A stretch of DNA of 64,000 nt from Megaustenia siamemsis (taxonomy: Eukaryota; Mollusca; Gastropoda; Stylommatophora; Ariophantidae), in assembly GCA_032433765.1 (NCBI GenBank), contig JAVIAB010000139.1, positions 44,965,190-45,029,189 of the forward strand, written 5' to 3'. A program made the translations under genes and the position numbers. Positions 1 through 9,619 of the stretch are shown here, piece after piece. Under the pieces are notes generated by a model, which ran no database searches, had not been told where the DNA came from, and was given only the letters and a program-made list of their open reading frames with translations. How positions within the stretch are numbered: position 1 is the stretch's first letter; each line of letters begins with the position of its first letter.

Positions 1-385
1 TGTCTTTATTTGCACAGAGGTGATATCTTTTTCTTTGTTATTACCATTACCTCTGTCTTTTTGCTATTAAGGCTGAGTCCTTTATTTTTGCTTTCTTTCA
101 CTATAATGTCCAACATTTCTTGTAACTCATTTTCACTCTTAGCGATTAAGACTGTATCATCAGCATGCCTTAGATTATTTATATTATGACCTCCAATTGT
201 TATTCCAGGCATGCCCCTTATGGATCTTAAAATAATCTCACTATAAATATTAAACAAATCTGGTGACAGCACACAACCTTGTCTAACACCCTGTTTTATT
301 TGTTGAAACATTCCCATTTGGTTTCCAGTTCTTATGGCCGCTGTTTGTTGCCAGTACATGCTCTTTATTACCGTCCTACCCATCG
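1..385 (-). mobile_element. LINE-A reverse transcriptase fragment (runs off window edge)
   Basis: Minus-strand translation gives the RT palm of a non-LTR retrotransposon: the motif B region [15 protein letters not shown], then the catalytic box as [11 protein letters not shown] (usual YADD with Tyr changed to His), then the thumb-side [18 protein letters not shown]. The last stretch is shared with the copies at 58.0 kb and 25.9 kb, so these form one family (called LINE-A here). The open frame reaches position 602, but its first ~73 residues have no RT character, so the element seems to begin near 385 (5' truncated). The 3' part lies outside the window. It lacks the upstream RT motifs and endonuclease and is dead by truncation. 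Confidence 0.85.
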
Positions 386-980
386 TATACACAACGTCAT
401 AAGAGAATGAATTAAACCTGACACTGCATGAAAAGATGACACTAACATTTCCATTTCGTTTAAATAATGTACTATGATTGACAGACAATTTCTCACTAAA
501 GTATAGTAGTAAAACCGCCGTGTTATTAAGAGAACGTGTAAAAACTGAGATCACATTGAACCCTTGTGGTCCAATGGTCTCATTATTAAGAAAATGTGTC
601 ACAAGTGATAACCTGTGTTTGTCGTGAATAGCGATAAGGGAGTAATGAAAGTGTTTTATTCCCTGTTCTGTTAGCGAATTAAATAGCCTTTCAGTCTGGA
701 ATCATTTGAGCTCTGTCCAAACAAAATATTTGCTTCTGCTGATCACTGCCACCAGAACTGTCGATTCAGAATTATTCCAGAAATCATTGCGGTGGTTAAA
801 ATCGGCGTTATATGGACTGGCATTTCACATGAAATAATAGGTTTGTTTATGTCTGACGTCGAGAACCTTGACAAACGTCAGAAATATCACATCATGTACG
901 GTCACATGATTTGCTAGGCAATTTGGTATTCATGTCAGTATTTGTTAATAATTATGACTTTATATATATATATATAAAGA
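386..980. other. No recognised gene; short (TA)n at the end
   Basis: AT-rich sequence with no coding pattern I recognise on either strand. It ends in a short TA run (about 959-976) directly before the dispersed repeat that starts near 981. Confidence 0.5.
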
Positions 981-1402
981 CTTCCGGTCAATATGGTGGA
1001 TGGGCGGCGGGAACCGTTGAAGGCAATGTCTGAAAAGTGTTCCTTGTTGCAGTTTCCTCATATTCCAAGTCCCACTTGTTGCAGGAGCTACTGAGGTAAG
1101 TGCTCTGTGCGCACTGTGAGCTGTGTGTTTCATCCGTTTTGATCATGTTCCGATATTCCAATTCTTTACGATGAATGCTGATATCGTATGACAGGGAACA
1201 GTTGGCCGTGTTCACTTTCTATGCGGTTTCGCCTTATGTCTTTTGGTGTGTGCTGAGACTGCTATGATGGGGACTACAGCTACCTTTCTTTGTTTGGGGA
1301 TGAGTTAGTAATTCGGATGATTCCACTGGCACGGGCGGTTGAGCAATTATGGATTTTAATTCGTTTGTTGTGATACCGGGGCCTTCCATAACCAAATAGC
1401 CA
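981..1402. repeat. Dispersed repeat R1, copy 1
   Basis: The interval is closely matched by 55091-55439: both carry the same run from GCAGTTTCCTCATATTCC through the conserved stretch ATGTCTTTTGG to GGGGCCTTCCATAACCAAATA, with scattered substitutions. Its first 90 bp (from CTTCCGGT to ATTCCAAGTCC) also recur at 42142-42233. No frame is consistently open and no protein family is recognised. It is therefore an interspersed repeat of unknown class, perhaps the untranslated part of a retroelement. Confidence 0.7.
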
Positions 1403-1559
1403 ACCAAATATATGTATATATTGTAAATCATATGGATTCTGATTGTAGCAGTATATGAAATGTTATAGTCAGGGAGGAACTCAATGTGTCATGGAGTACA
1501 GGCTTATTTCCTTGACACTTATTTATTTATGTTCGGTCTACTATTCAAAAATATAGATA

Positions 1560-2350
1560 AGGTGCAGAATAGCTCAGGTAAAGAATGGACGTTTTCCAGA
1601 AAGGGCAACATTTATTACACAATCGCTCTTTGACATTGGAGATAACAATAGAGTTTTCTCAGAAAGACAGTCTCGACATTTAGAAACGTATCGTGGACAT
1701 CAACAATCATTGAAGGGAACAAGTATGCGATTTTTAAAGCAGAATGTTTAGAACACCACGGACAGCTAAAGAACAAAGGCGTTCTAAAATAGACCACAGC
1801 ATCAAGAGGAAACAATTATTATTTTTGTGGCAGGTAATGAGAAGGAAACAGTTGGAGTATATTGTGACATTGGGAAAACATAGAAGAAACAGATGGAAGA
1901 AAACAGTTGGAATATATTGTGACATTGGGAAAACATAGAAGAAACAGATGGAAGAAAACAGTTGGAATATATTGCGAAATTGGGAAAACATAGAAGAAAC
2001 AGATGGAAGAAAACAGTTGGAATATATTGTGACATTGGGAAAACATAGAAGAAACAGATGGAAGAAAACAGTTGGAATATATTGCGAAATTGGGAAAACA
2101 TAGAAGAAACAGAAAGAAGGAGACATATGGAATACATTGCGAAATTGGGAAAACATAGAAGAAACAGATATAAGAAAACAGTTGGAATATATTGCGAAAT
2201 TGGGAAAACATAGAAGAAACAGATATAAGAAAACAGTTAGAATATATTGCGACATCGATAAATCATATAAGAAAAAAACAGAGGGAAACAGAAAGGAAAA
2301 AGAGCAGAGAGTTTCAGAGAATGGTTTATTTGGAAGGCAAAAGTATATTT
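1560..2350 (+). mobile_element. Degenerate LINE-A2 3' region with internally amplified segment
   Basis: Plus-strand reading gives eroded LINE C-terminal sequence: RIAQVKN near 1566 (compare RIAQAKN in the copy at 26.2 kb), TPRTAKEQRRS near 1750 (compare PWTARKTNEE) and MRRKQLEYIV near 1840 (compare MRRGKLEYLV). The segment after this is repeated about eight times with a 55-bp period (separate entry). The sequence then returns to a LINE-like stretch, SREFQRMVYLEGKS, near 2310. Frameshifts and stops are frequent, so it is an old pseudogenised copy. The part before 1740 is the least certain. Confidence 0.6.
1841..2275. repeat. 55-bp minisatellite, about 8 copies, derived from LINE coding sequence
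   Basis: Unit GGAAGAAAACAGTTGGAATA... of 55 bp, with TTGGGAAAACATAGAAGAAA in each copy and a C/G-type variation at ATTGTGACATT versus ATTGCGAAATT. The unit matches the LINE-A2 C-terminal codons (QLEYIVTTGNIEGRRDRG in the copy at 12.4 kb). Because 55 is not a multiple of three, successive units fall into different frames, and long open frames on both strands are by-products of the repetition. Confidence 0.85.
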
Positions 2351-2859
2351 AATATACTTCTTCTTCAGCGTTTAAGTCTTTGTGATTATGCGAACTTGAC
2401 TTTTTGTACTATTTCATGATGGGTAAGTTAGAACAACATCATGACACGCGACAAGTTAATAAACAAGTGTAGAGAGGAACAAATTTATGGAGAAAGAATT
2501 GTAGAGCGACATGGTCACTTACGTCAACAGGCACAGTGCTTGATGCTGATAATTGATTAAGAATAATTAATAATGTAATCAGTAGAATCTTTTAATGTCA
2601 TAGTCAACATAAACAGCATTAATTAAAGTCAGTGTCAATTTAATCAGTTGCATTTGTTGTCAGAATCAGTTAAATCAATAGCATCCAAGGATTCAGTTAA
2701 GTCAATAAAATATATTAACTCCACTTGTTTTTTACAATGTTAAAACAGGCCTAAAAATATGATCGAATCAGGTCTTATCATATGACCAAAACAGGTCTAA
2801 AAATATGACCGAAACAGGTCTAAAAATGAACATTTAGAACTTTGGTGAGACGTGTCACG
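2351..2859. other. AT-rich, no gene; weak short repeats
   Basis: No coding pattern. Around 2560-2720 there are loose repeats of AATCAGTTAAATCAATA. At 2740-2828 there are three to four units of about 29 bp containing ACAGGTCTAAAAATATGACC. Nothing else is recognised. Confidence 0.5.
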
Positions 2860-2926
2860 ATAATTAAAAGTAAGAAAAAACGAAGGGAAGAAAGAAAGAA
2901 AACAGGGAGAGAACAAGAAAGAAATA

Positions 2927-2958
<32 letters not shown>

Positions 2959-3014
2959 ACAGAGAAAAAAGAAAGGAGAGAGAGAAAAAGAAAGAGAAGA
3001 AAGAAAGAAAGAAA

Positions 3015-3071
<57 letters not shown>

Positions 3072-3073
3072 AG
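2860..3073. repeat. Purine-rich (GAAA)n microsatellite
   Basis: Almost pure purine strand built from GAAA with occasional GAGA, AGAA and GGGA interruptions. It becomes perfect towards 3020-3070. Open frames through it on both strands (KKERKKERKK or SFFLSFFLSF) are artefacts of the 4-bp period. Confidence 0.95.
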
Positions 3074-4090
3074 AACCACGCCACCTAAAGCCTTCATATT
3101 TATCAACCATTAATATTTTTTTTTACATAATGCTGTCAGCAAGTCCCAAGTACAGTTTCTCTGTAAAATAAAACAGATCCGGTACCTATTTATGACTGTT
3201 CGAACTTAGAAGATGAAATTTACAATAGGACTCATTCAGCCTCCAGTCATCAACAGACCATTTCACGAACCACTGCCCTACCCTGCTGCAGTCTCACTAT
3301 ATGACAGAAGATGGTACTACAATAAACTCAACTAATGATATTTACAGCTTGAATTCGCCGTCGCACTTTGACCATATTCAATGTAATAAGAAAGAAAATA
3401 ACTTTAAACTCTTAGAGCGAGACTTCATTACTAAAGATAAGAGAAGGACAAATAAGAAATAATAACCGCCTGTTGTTAGTTAAAGTGTTCCACCACTTTA
3501 TTGTTCGGGGCACCGAGGCACCGGGTTTGGCCAAATCTTCTAGCCAGCGATTTTCAACCTTTCATATCCTGGGCTACATTGGATTAAAGTTCATATTAAT
3601 GTATTACCAAGTGCAACTCCAGCAATTATTTCTCAGGACTCTACAGTCGTTTCTCTTCCTTCCCATATATTAGCTTTTATTACCTACAGATGACTACCCA
3701 ATACGACGGCTGTGAACGTGGGCGGCTTTACAGATAAGTTCTACTTCGTCTCTCATTCTAGTTTTCATTCGGAATATGGCGATTCTCCCGCTTAAAGTAT
3801 CCCCTGAAGAAGACTGAACTGATCGAAACGGTTTGTAATTATGGCATTTCCCGTAAATCGTAATATATTATTTGCTTTTGGTTTTATATCTGTATCTCGT
3901 AGACCTAGGAGAGTATATTGTGGGTGCAATGACTTTCCTTATTCCAGAGTTATGTTGGAGAGGCTGGTTCGCGTCCATCCTGCGGATACTGAACTGCGAG
4001 GTAAGTGTTGACTGATGCAACAGCTGAGGGGCTACTGGTTTGATGTGTGTTTTTCCTGCTGCACGCTAGATTCATGTGGCAGTATTTGTT
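3074..4090. other. No gene recognised; contains one CTGAAGA-GAAACG motif
   Basis: Mixed-composition sequence with no supported coding region. The only feature is the motif at 3804-3830 (separate entry). A 66-residue open frame at 3473-3673 resembles nothing I know and is probably chance. Confidence 0.4.
3804..3830 (+). other. CTGAAGA...GAAACG motif, copy 1
   Basis: CTGAAGA followed by an AGACTGAACTGATC spacer and CGAAACG. Similar blocks occur at 16455, 38461, 53485 (minus) and 55900. The spacer here pairs poorly compared with the other copies. The role is unknown; it is probably a conserved piece of a retroelement end. Confidence 0.45.
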
Positions 4091-4094
4091 GAAA

Positions 4095-4590
4095 CGAGTA
4101 GATGAGTGAGTGAGTGCGCGAGTAAGAGAGTGAGTGAGTGCGCGAGTAAGAGAATGAGTGAGTGAGTGAGTGAGTGAGTGTGCGAGTAAGAGAGTGAGTG
4201 AGTGCGCAAGTAAGAGAGTGCGTGAGAAAGAGAATGAGTGAGTGAGAGAGTGCGCAAGTAAGGTAGTGAGTGAATGAGTGCGCAAGTAAGAGAGTGAGTG
4301 CGCGAGTAAAAAGAGTGAGTGCGCGAGTAAAAAGAGTGAGTGCGCGAGTAAAGAGAGTGAGTACGCAAGTAGGAGAATGAGTGAGGCAGTGTGTGGGTAG
4401 TATGTGGATGAGTGATTTAATGAGTATGCCCGAGTGTGTGCGTGTATCAGTTTGAATGAGTAAGAGTGTGTGTATGTTTGAATGGGTTAGTGAGCAAGTG
4501 GGCGGGTGAACGGTCGGTTTGATAATTGAGTGAGTGAATCAATGATTGACTTAATGGGTGAGTTAGTGTACATCAAACAAAACAAAAGTA
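4095..4590. repeat. (GAGT)n-type array with GCGCGAGTAAGA variants
   Basis: Tetranucleotide-based array of GAGT mixed with GCGCGAGTAAGA and GCGCAAGTAAGA units, densest at 4095-4385. It decays to GAGTGAGT and GGGTGAGT words by about 4590. Minus-strand open frames rich in THSL are by-products. Confidence 0.9.
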
Positions 4591-4883
4591 ATTAATTTGA
4601 AAGAATGTGACAGACGCCTTAAACCGTCATGTCTTCACCTTCTCCCACGTACTATATCTCCAGCTACTCTATGTTTGTCTCTGTGCTTGCGAATGTAAAT
4701 CAATGGTCAGCGTTCACAGTTGATCATGACATCCTTCATCTCCCATTTTGTCTACCTGGTAACAATATGTGTCAAAACACTGGATAGACATCAAAGTGCG
4801 GATCACAGTAGCCCCGTCTGTGGTCAAGATTCCTGAACATATCTTAATATATTGCAACAAATGTTTTAAAAAAATATACTGAT
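4591..4883. other. No gene recognised
   Basis: No coding pattern or repeat was seen between the GAGT array and the LINE-A2 insertion. Confidence 0.4.
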
Positions 4884-5328
4884 TATCAAAGAATCATCAT
4901 CAAGTACCGGGCCTGCTGGCGTAAGCGATCATGTCTCTCCACAATTTTCAATCTCGACAGTTATTTATCATTTATGTTGTTGACCTTCTGCCAAGCTATT
5001 CTCTTAAGCTGTCTGGTATTTTTTTTCTCTTTGCTTTCCTTTATCTCTTCGTCTCTCAATTTTCCCAGTTTTTACAATATATTCCAGTTGTTCTCTTCTC
5101 ATTACATGGCCAAAAAATTATGATTGTTTCTTCCTAATATTGGAAATTAGCTCTCTTTTTGCTTTGGCCTCTTTCAGAACATTTTCATTACTCTTCTTAG
5201 CTGTCCATGGTATTCTCAACATTCTTCTGTAAAACCACATTTCTAGACTCCAGTGATCTTCTTGTCTGTTGTCCTATTGTCCATGATTCACATCCATATG
5301 TTAAGACTGACTCTATATATCAAAGAAT
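4884..5328 (-). mobile_element. LINE-A2 3' fragment with 11-bp target-site duplication
   Basis: Element body 4895-5317 on the minus strand, flanked by TATCAAAGAAT at 4884-4894 and 5318-5328. The minus-strand reading runs from the VLTYGCESW-type RT-thumb region to the LINE-A2 C-terminus and ends in a short ATGATGATG-like tail at the 4895 side. The copy at 52736-53258 is close along its whole length. Frameshifts are present. It is 5' truncated, as expected for target-primed reverse transcription. Confidence 0.85.
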
Positions 5329-5800
5329 AGAAGTTTATATTTTCTATGCTTGTAACGGTCAGAAACAAAATCGAAGACGTCAGAGCACCTCAACCCCTCG
5401 TTTAGTAACCTCTGGTTTGATCGACACAAGAGCAGAGCTGCGAGAAGTCTGTTTGCGTTTCATTAGCAGCAACGATGTTTTGATAACCCGACTCGGGTGG
5501 TGCTGAAACGGGCAGGGCAGCAATAAAGGGCGAACAAATAAATATTAACAGAGACATTTGGAGAAATGGCTGCATTTCTGAGATATGAATACATGGAGGC
5601 ATAAAGCAAACAGGGGCTTAGCTGAAGCTTGGACAGAGAGGGGGCTTTAGAGATGACCGCCACAGCATTGCCAAACGATGAAGCAAAAGCAGTGGACTTT
5701 ACTTTTTTTAGTTTAAAAACAAAACATGAATAATATGGCTAATTCTCTGGAAATTGCTACCTTTTATATATATTTTATGTGAAAGTACTGTGTTCATGTT
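5329..5800. other. No gene recognised
   Basis: Sequence of more even base composition than its surroundings, with no recognisable protein on either strand and no repeat. Open frames of about 66 codons on the minus strand are not supported by any motif. Confidence 0.35.
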
Positions 5801-5802
5801 AA

Positions 5803-6195
5803 CTCAAAACAACAGAAATGGAATCCAGTCGTCACTGACCAAGCAACTTGATGATTTAGACTTTGCTGATGACATAGCTCTCCTATCACACAGCCATCAG
5901 CAGATGCAGGATAAAATGAGCATACTTGATGAAAGATCATAACAGCTAGGACTGAAAATTAATAGAGATAAGACCAACATTATGAGAATTAATGCAGTTG
6001 GCAATAACCAAATAAAATCAGGAGAAATACCTCTATTAGACGTACAATGTTACATAAATCTGGGTAGTAATATAGATAAAGAGGGAGGAACAGAAAATGA
6101 TACAAAAATAAGGATATCAAAAGCAAGAGGGGCTTTTGTTGCACTGGGAAACATATGGAAGTCCAAAGAAATGAGGCTTCTGAGCCATGAAACAT
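5803..6195 (+). pseudogene. RTE-like LINE reverse transcriptase fragment
   Basis: Translation gives the catalytic box in LDDLDFADDIALLSHSHQQM, then LGLKINRDKTNIMRINA, then the YLGS-like INLGSNIDKEGGTENDTKIR and ARGAFVALGNIWKSKE. This is the palm-to-thumb part of an RTE/jockey-like RT, and the same order is seen in the element at 9.6-10.7 kb. A TAA at 5940-5942 interrupts the frame between the FADD box and LGLKIN. Both ends are missing and there is no endonuclease. It is a dead fragment, distinct from LINE-A and LINE-B. Confidence 0.85.
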
Positions 6196-6260
6196 GAGGC
6201 AGTGAGTTGATCAGAGTGTTATTATCTACAGTGAGTTGATCAGTTTTGTTATCTACAGTG

Positions 6261-6751
6261 AGTTGATCAGAGTTATTGAGTTATTTGTGGGTCATCATCA
6301 TTGCACTCCGAACATGTCCATAGGTGCTCAGAGCCCCTCATCAGCAATTCCCTCAGTGTCCAGCGACTGACGACTCCAGTTCTATGTTGGTTGATAAGTC
6401 TTCTTACACGCCCACTAAGTTTCTCATTTCTGGCTGTGCCCATCTTCACTCCCATTTCTATCATCCGAAGAAGTGACGTGGATCTGTGTCTGTCGAAGTC
6501 ATGTGCTCTTCCCACATCTCAGAGGGCATTGATGATGTCCGCCCGATCCATTGGTTGCCCGTCCTCAACGACAGCGCAGCTAGCCAACCTGTCCGCTCTT
6601 TCATTTCCCCGTACTCCCGCATGTTCAGGGACATAGACAAAGGTGACCTTACGTATTTTGGATTTCTGCAACGACTCTACCCATTGCATGCGTACAGAGC
6701 CCGCCACCACTTTTTTTGATCATGCTCATCGAATCAAACAGTTGATCAGAG
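6261..6751 (-). mobile_element. LINE-F 3' end with RNase H domain; nonsense codon; 12-bp TSD
   Basis: Element 6273-6739 lies between AGTTGATCAGAG at 6261-6272 and 6740-6751. The minus strand encodes the C-terminal part of an RNase H-like domain (VTFVYVPEHAGVRGNERAD) followed by a tail ending TCSECNDDDPQITQ. The copy at 15.2 kb has the normal GHAG where this one has EHAG. An in-frame stop at 6516-6518 (TGA for the CGA of the other copy) is consistent with CpG decay. RNase H domains follow the RT in I/R1/Loa-type LINEs; the RT itself is not present here. Confidence 0.85.
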
Positions 6752-7083
6752 GTAAAGGTAAAGGTAAAGTACGAGACTTGAACCGGCGTCTTAGCACGCG
6801 AGTTTACACCCATATGTGCTCGGCCGCCTATCCAGAAATGTTCGGATATTTCTGTATAGTGTAGCCTCAAGCATCGAAACTCAGATGCGAAGCGTCATTC
6901 CTCACCTTCCCAGGATAATACCCTGGTACCCATTTCTGCCAACGGCTGGGTCGACCGTGGGGGTATTTTTTTTTTTCAATTTTTACAACCACGAGTACAA
7001 TTCACACGGGTTGTCCGAACGTCGCTAGTCTAGTCTGGTGGTTTTCCCAACTAGGCTACCGAGGCCCCCCCAGTTGATCAGAG
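6739..7083 (-). mobile_element. tRNA-related SINE (S2) inserted in the LINE-F target duplication; 13-bp TSD
   Basis: Body 6752-7070 is flanked by CAGTTGATCAGAG at 6739-6751 and 7071-7083. Read on the minus strand it begins GGGGGGCCTCGGTAGCCTAG, giving a good A-box (TAGCCTAGTTGG, 7047-7058). It ends in CTTTAC repeats (about 6752-6768). A B-box-like GGTTCAAGTCTC lies close to the 3' end (6773-6784), an unusually long ~270 bp from the A-box, so the exact tRNA relationship is uncertain. It is non-coding and needs a LINE for mobilisation. Confidence 0.7.
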
Positions 7084-7744
7084 TTTTATTCTCAATATGA
7101 ATAGTTCCAGGGCTCACATTGTGTGAATCACTGTTAATAAAATTAAATTGTCTTTTAATTACACCCTGCCAGACTTTGGACGTCTGAAGACTAACTTTAT
7201 TTAAATACGGCCTTTTTTATCATTGAAATGAATGCATCGGACGTTGCTTGCAGTCGTAGCAGTATTAGGGGCTTGTATATATTTGACAATGTCAGGTTCA
7301 TTGAGGTGTTGTAGCTTGTGAAGAAAAGGGGAAATGAAAGAAAAAGAACAATTCGCCCCAGTACACACACAAACGTCTACGGATACACGCATATTTTAAC
7401 ACATGCACCTTTCATAATTATAGTCCGGACTAGTATTCAAGTATGGGTGCATTTGATCCAACAGTTATTGTGGCTTTGAGACTATCAGAAGTGAAATGAA
7501 GTGTGTTCTACAAGCTAATCAACCAGAACACTTTACGTTATGACGCTATTCAGGGCAAGAATATTGGGTGTTGAGATCTATGTGACACCAACCCTTCAAG
7601 ACCCCATAACCCAGAGTGTAAAGAAGCTAAAGAGCGGAAGATCTTGTTCAGCGAGAGAAGGTGAAACCTATATTTGTCCCCAGCTGCGAAATTCTAAACA
7701 AAAATTTTATATCACTGTCGATGTACTCATCAATGAAATGAGTA
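7084..7744. other. No gene recognised
   Basis: AT-rich sequence with no motif-bearing open frame and no repeat of note. Confidence 0.4.
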
Positions 7745-8692
7745 TAGTATTATCTTTAAGATTATAAAATAATACAGTGTTATTTTAAGACCATAAAATA
7801 ATATAGTGTTATCTTTAAGACTATAAAATAATATAGTGTTATCTTTAAGGCTATAAAGTAATATAGTGTTATCATTAAGGCTATACAATAATAAAGTGTT
7901 ATCTTTAAGCCTATAAAAAATATATAGTGTTATCTTTAAGATTAAAAAAATAATTTAGTGTTATCTTTAAAACTATAAAATAATATAGCGATTTTTTAAG
8001 ACTATAAAATAATATAGTGCTGTCTTTAAAACTCATCAACTACAATGGATATAGTATTATCTTTAAGATTCATAAACTTCAATGGATATATTATTATATT
8101 TAAGACTCATCATCTACAATGGATATAGTATTATCTTTAAGACTCATCAACTACATTTTATATAGCGCTTTCCTTAAGACTATACAATAAGATAGTGTTA
8201 TCGTTTAAGAATCATCAAAAAAATTTTATAATGCTGTCTTTAAGACTCGATAAATAAATGTGTTAAGGTGCTATCAACTAAATGTGTTTTCGTGTTTTTA
8301 TTTTAGACTAAACAACGAAATGTATTATAGTTTTATCTCCAGGACTAAATAAATAAATGAGCTATAGTTTTATCTTAGCTCAAAGTGCTATAATTTTATC
8401 TTAGCTGAATGTGTTATAGTTTTATCTTAACTCAATGTGTTATAGTTTTATTTCCAAGACTGAACAATTACATGTGCTATATTTTTATCTTAGCTCAATG
8501 TGTTATAATTTTATCTTAGCTCAATGTGTTATAATTTTATCTTAGCTCAATGTGTTATAATGTTATCTTAGCTCAATGTGCTATAGTTCTATCTTAGCTC
8601 AATGTGTTACAGTTCTATTCCCAAGACTCAACAATTAAATGTGCTATAGTTTTATCTTAGCTCAATTTTTTATAGTTTTATCTCCAAAACTC
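7745..8692. repeat. AT-rich degenerate tandem array (26-38 bp units)
   Basis: Begins with about 30-bp units (ATAATATAGTGTTATCTTTA) to about 8030. It continues with about 37-bp units containing ACTCATCAACTACAATGGAT, then about 26-bp units (TTAGCTCAATGTGTTATAAT) to 8690. All share the core TTATAGTTTTATCTT with the 37-bp array starting at 8940, so the two look like one evolving satellite field. Confidence 0.85.
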
Positions 8693-8936
8693 AAAAACTA
8701 TATGTAAAAATAAAAATAAAGAGCCCCGTCACGCCAAGTGGCGTATTGGGAATATGGTGTTTGTTATCATAATGTTATAGACCTTCAACATATGATTGTT
8801 GGGGTAAAGTGATCAATATTACGCCCGCGCCGCTTTACTTTCCCAGAAAATATCCGGTACCCATTTAAGGCTGAGTGAACCCGGAAGCCTTCGATCAGGA
8901 TCGAACCCGACCTCTTGTCCTTTAAAAACTATGTGT
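8693..8936 (-). mobile_element. tRNA-derived SINE (S1), copy 1; 13-bp TSD
   Basis: Body 8706-8923 on the minus strand, between AAAAACTATATGT (8693-8705) and AAAAACTATGTGT (8924-8936), one mismatch. Its sequence matches the S1 copies at 12.1, 16.6, 34.2 and 59.1 kb. Features are a tRNA-like B-box (GGTTCGATCC type, here near 8900), a central AAGCGGCGCGGGCGTAATA-like block and the conserved end TACGCCACTTGGCGTGACGG. The tRNA 5' half is missing. It interrupts the AT-rich array. Confidence 0.85.
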
Positions 8937-8939
8937 GCT

Positions 8940-9619
8940 GTGATCTTATCTTCAAGATCCAACAACTCAATATAGTATAGTTTTATCTTTAAGCCTCAAT
9001 AAATCAATATGTTATAGTTTTATCTTTAAGCCTCAATAAATCAATATGTTATAGTTTTATCTTTAAGACTCAATAAATCAATATGTTATAGTTTTATCTT
9101 TAAGACTCAATAAATCAATATGCTATAGTTTAATCTTTAAGACTCAATAAATCAATATGTTATAGTTTTATCTTTAAGCCTCAATAAATCAATATGCTAT
9201 AGTTTAATCTTTAAGACTCAATAAATCAATATGTTATAGTTTTATCTTTAAGCCTCAATAAATCAATATGTTATAGTTTTATCTTTAAGCCTCAATAAAT
9301 CAAAATGTTATAGTTTTATCTTTAAGACTCAATAAATCAATATGTTATAGTTTTATCTTTAAGCCTCAATAAATCAATATGTTATAGTTTTATCTTTAAG
9401 CCTCAATAAATCAATATGTTATAGTTTTATCTTTAAGCCTCAATAAATCAATATGCTATAGTTTAATCTTTAAGACTCAATAAATCAATATGTTATAGTT
9501 TTATCTTTAAGCCTCAATAAATCAATATGTTGTAGTTTTATCTTTAAGCCTCAATAAATCAAAATGTTATAGTTTTATCTTTAAGACTCAATAAATCAAT
9601 ATGTTATAGTTTTATCTTT
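8940..9619. repeat. 37-bp minisatellite, left part (about 18 copies)
   Basis: Unit TTTAAGCCTCAATAAATCAA...TATGTTATAGTTTTATC, 37 bp, with C/A variation at AAGCCTC/AAGACTC. The array is split by the RTE-like LINE at 9620-10708 and resumes at 10709. No coding content. Confidence 0.95.

Noticed and set aside
988..1431. Short minus frames in repeat R1
   Set aside because: The second copy at 55.1 kb does not keep them open, so they are not conserved as protein.
3804..3830. Hammerhead ribozyme
   Set aside because: The core boxes look right, but the stem between them is weak here and the flanking helices were not found. Kept only as a recurring motif.
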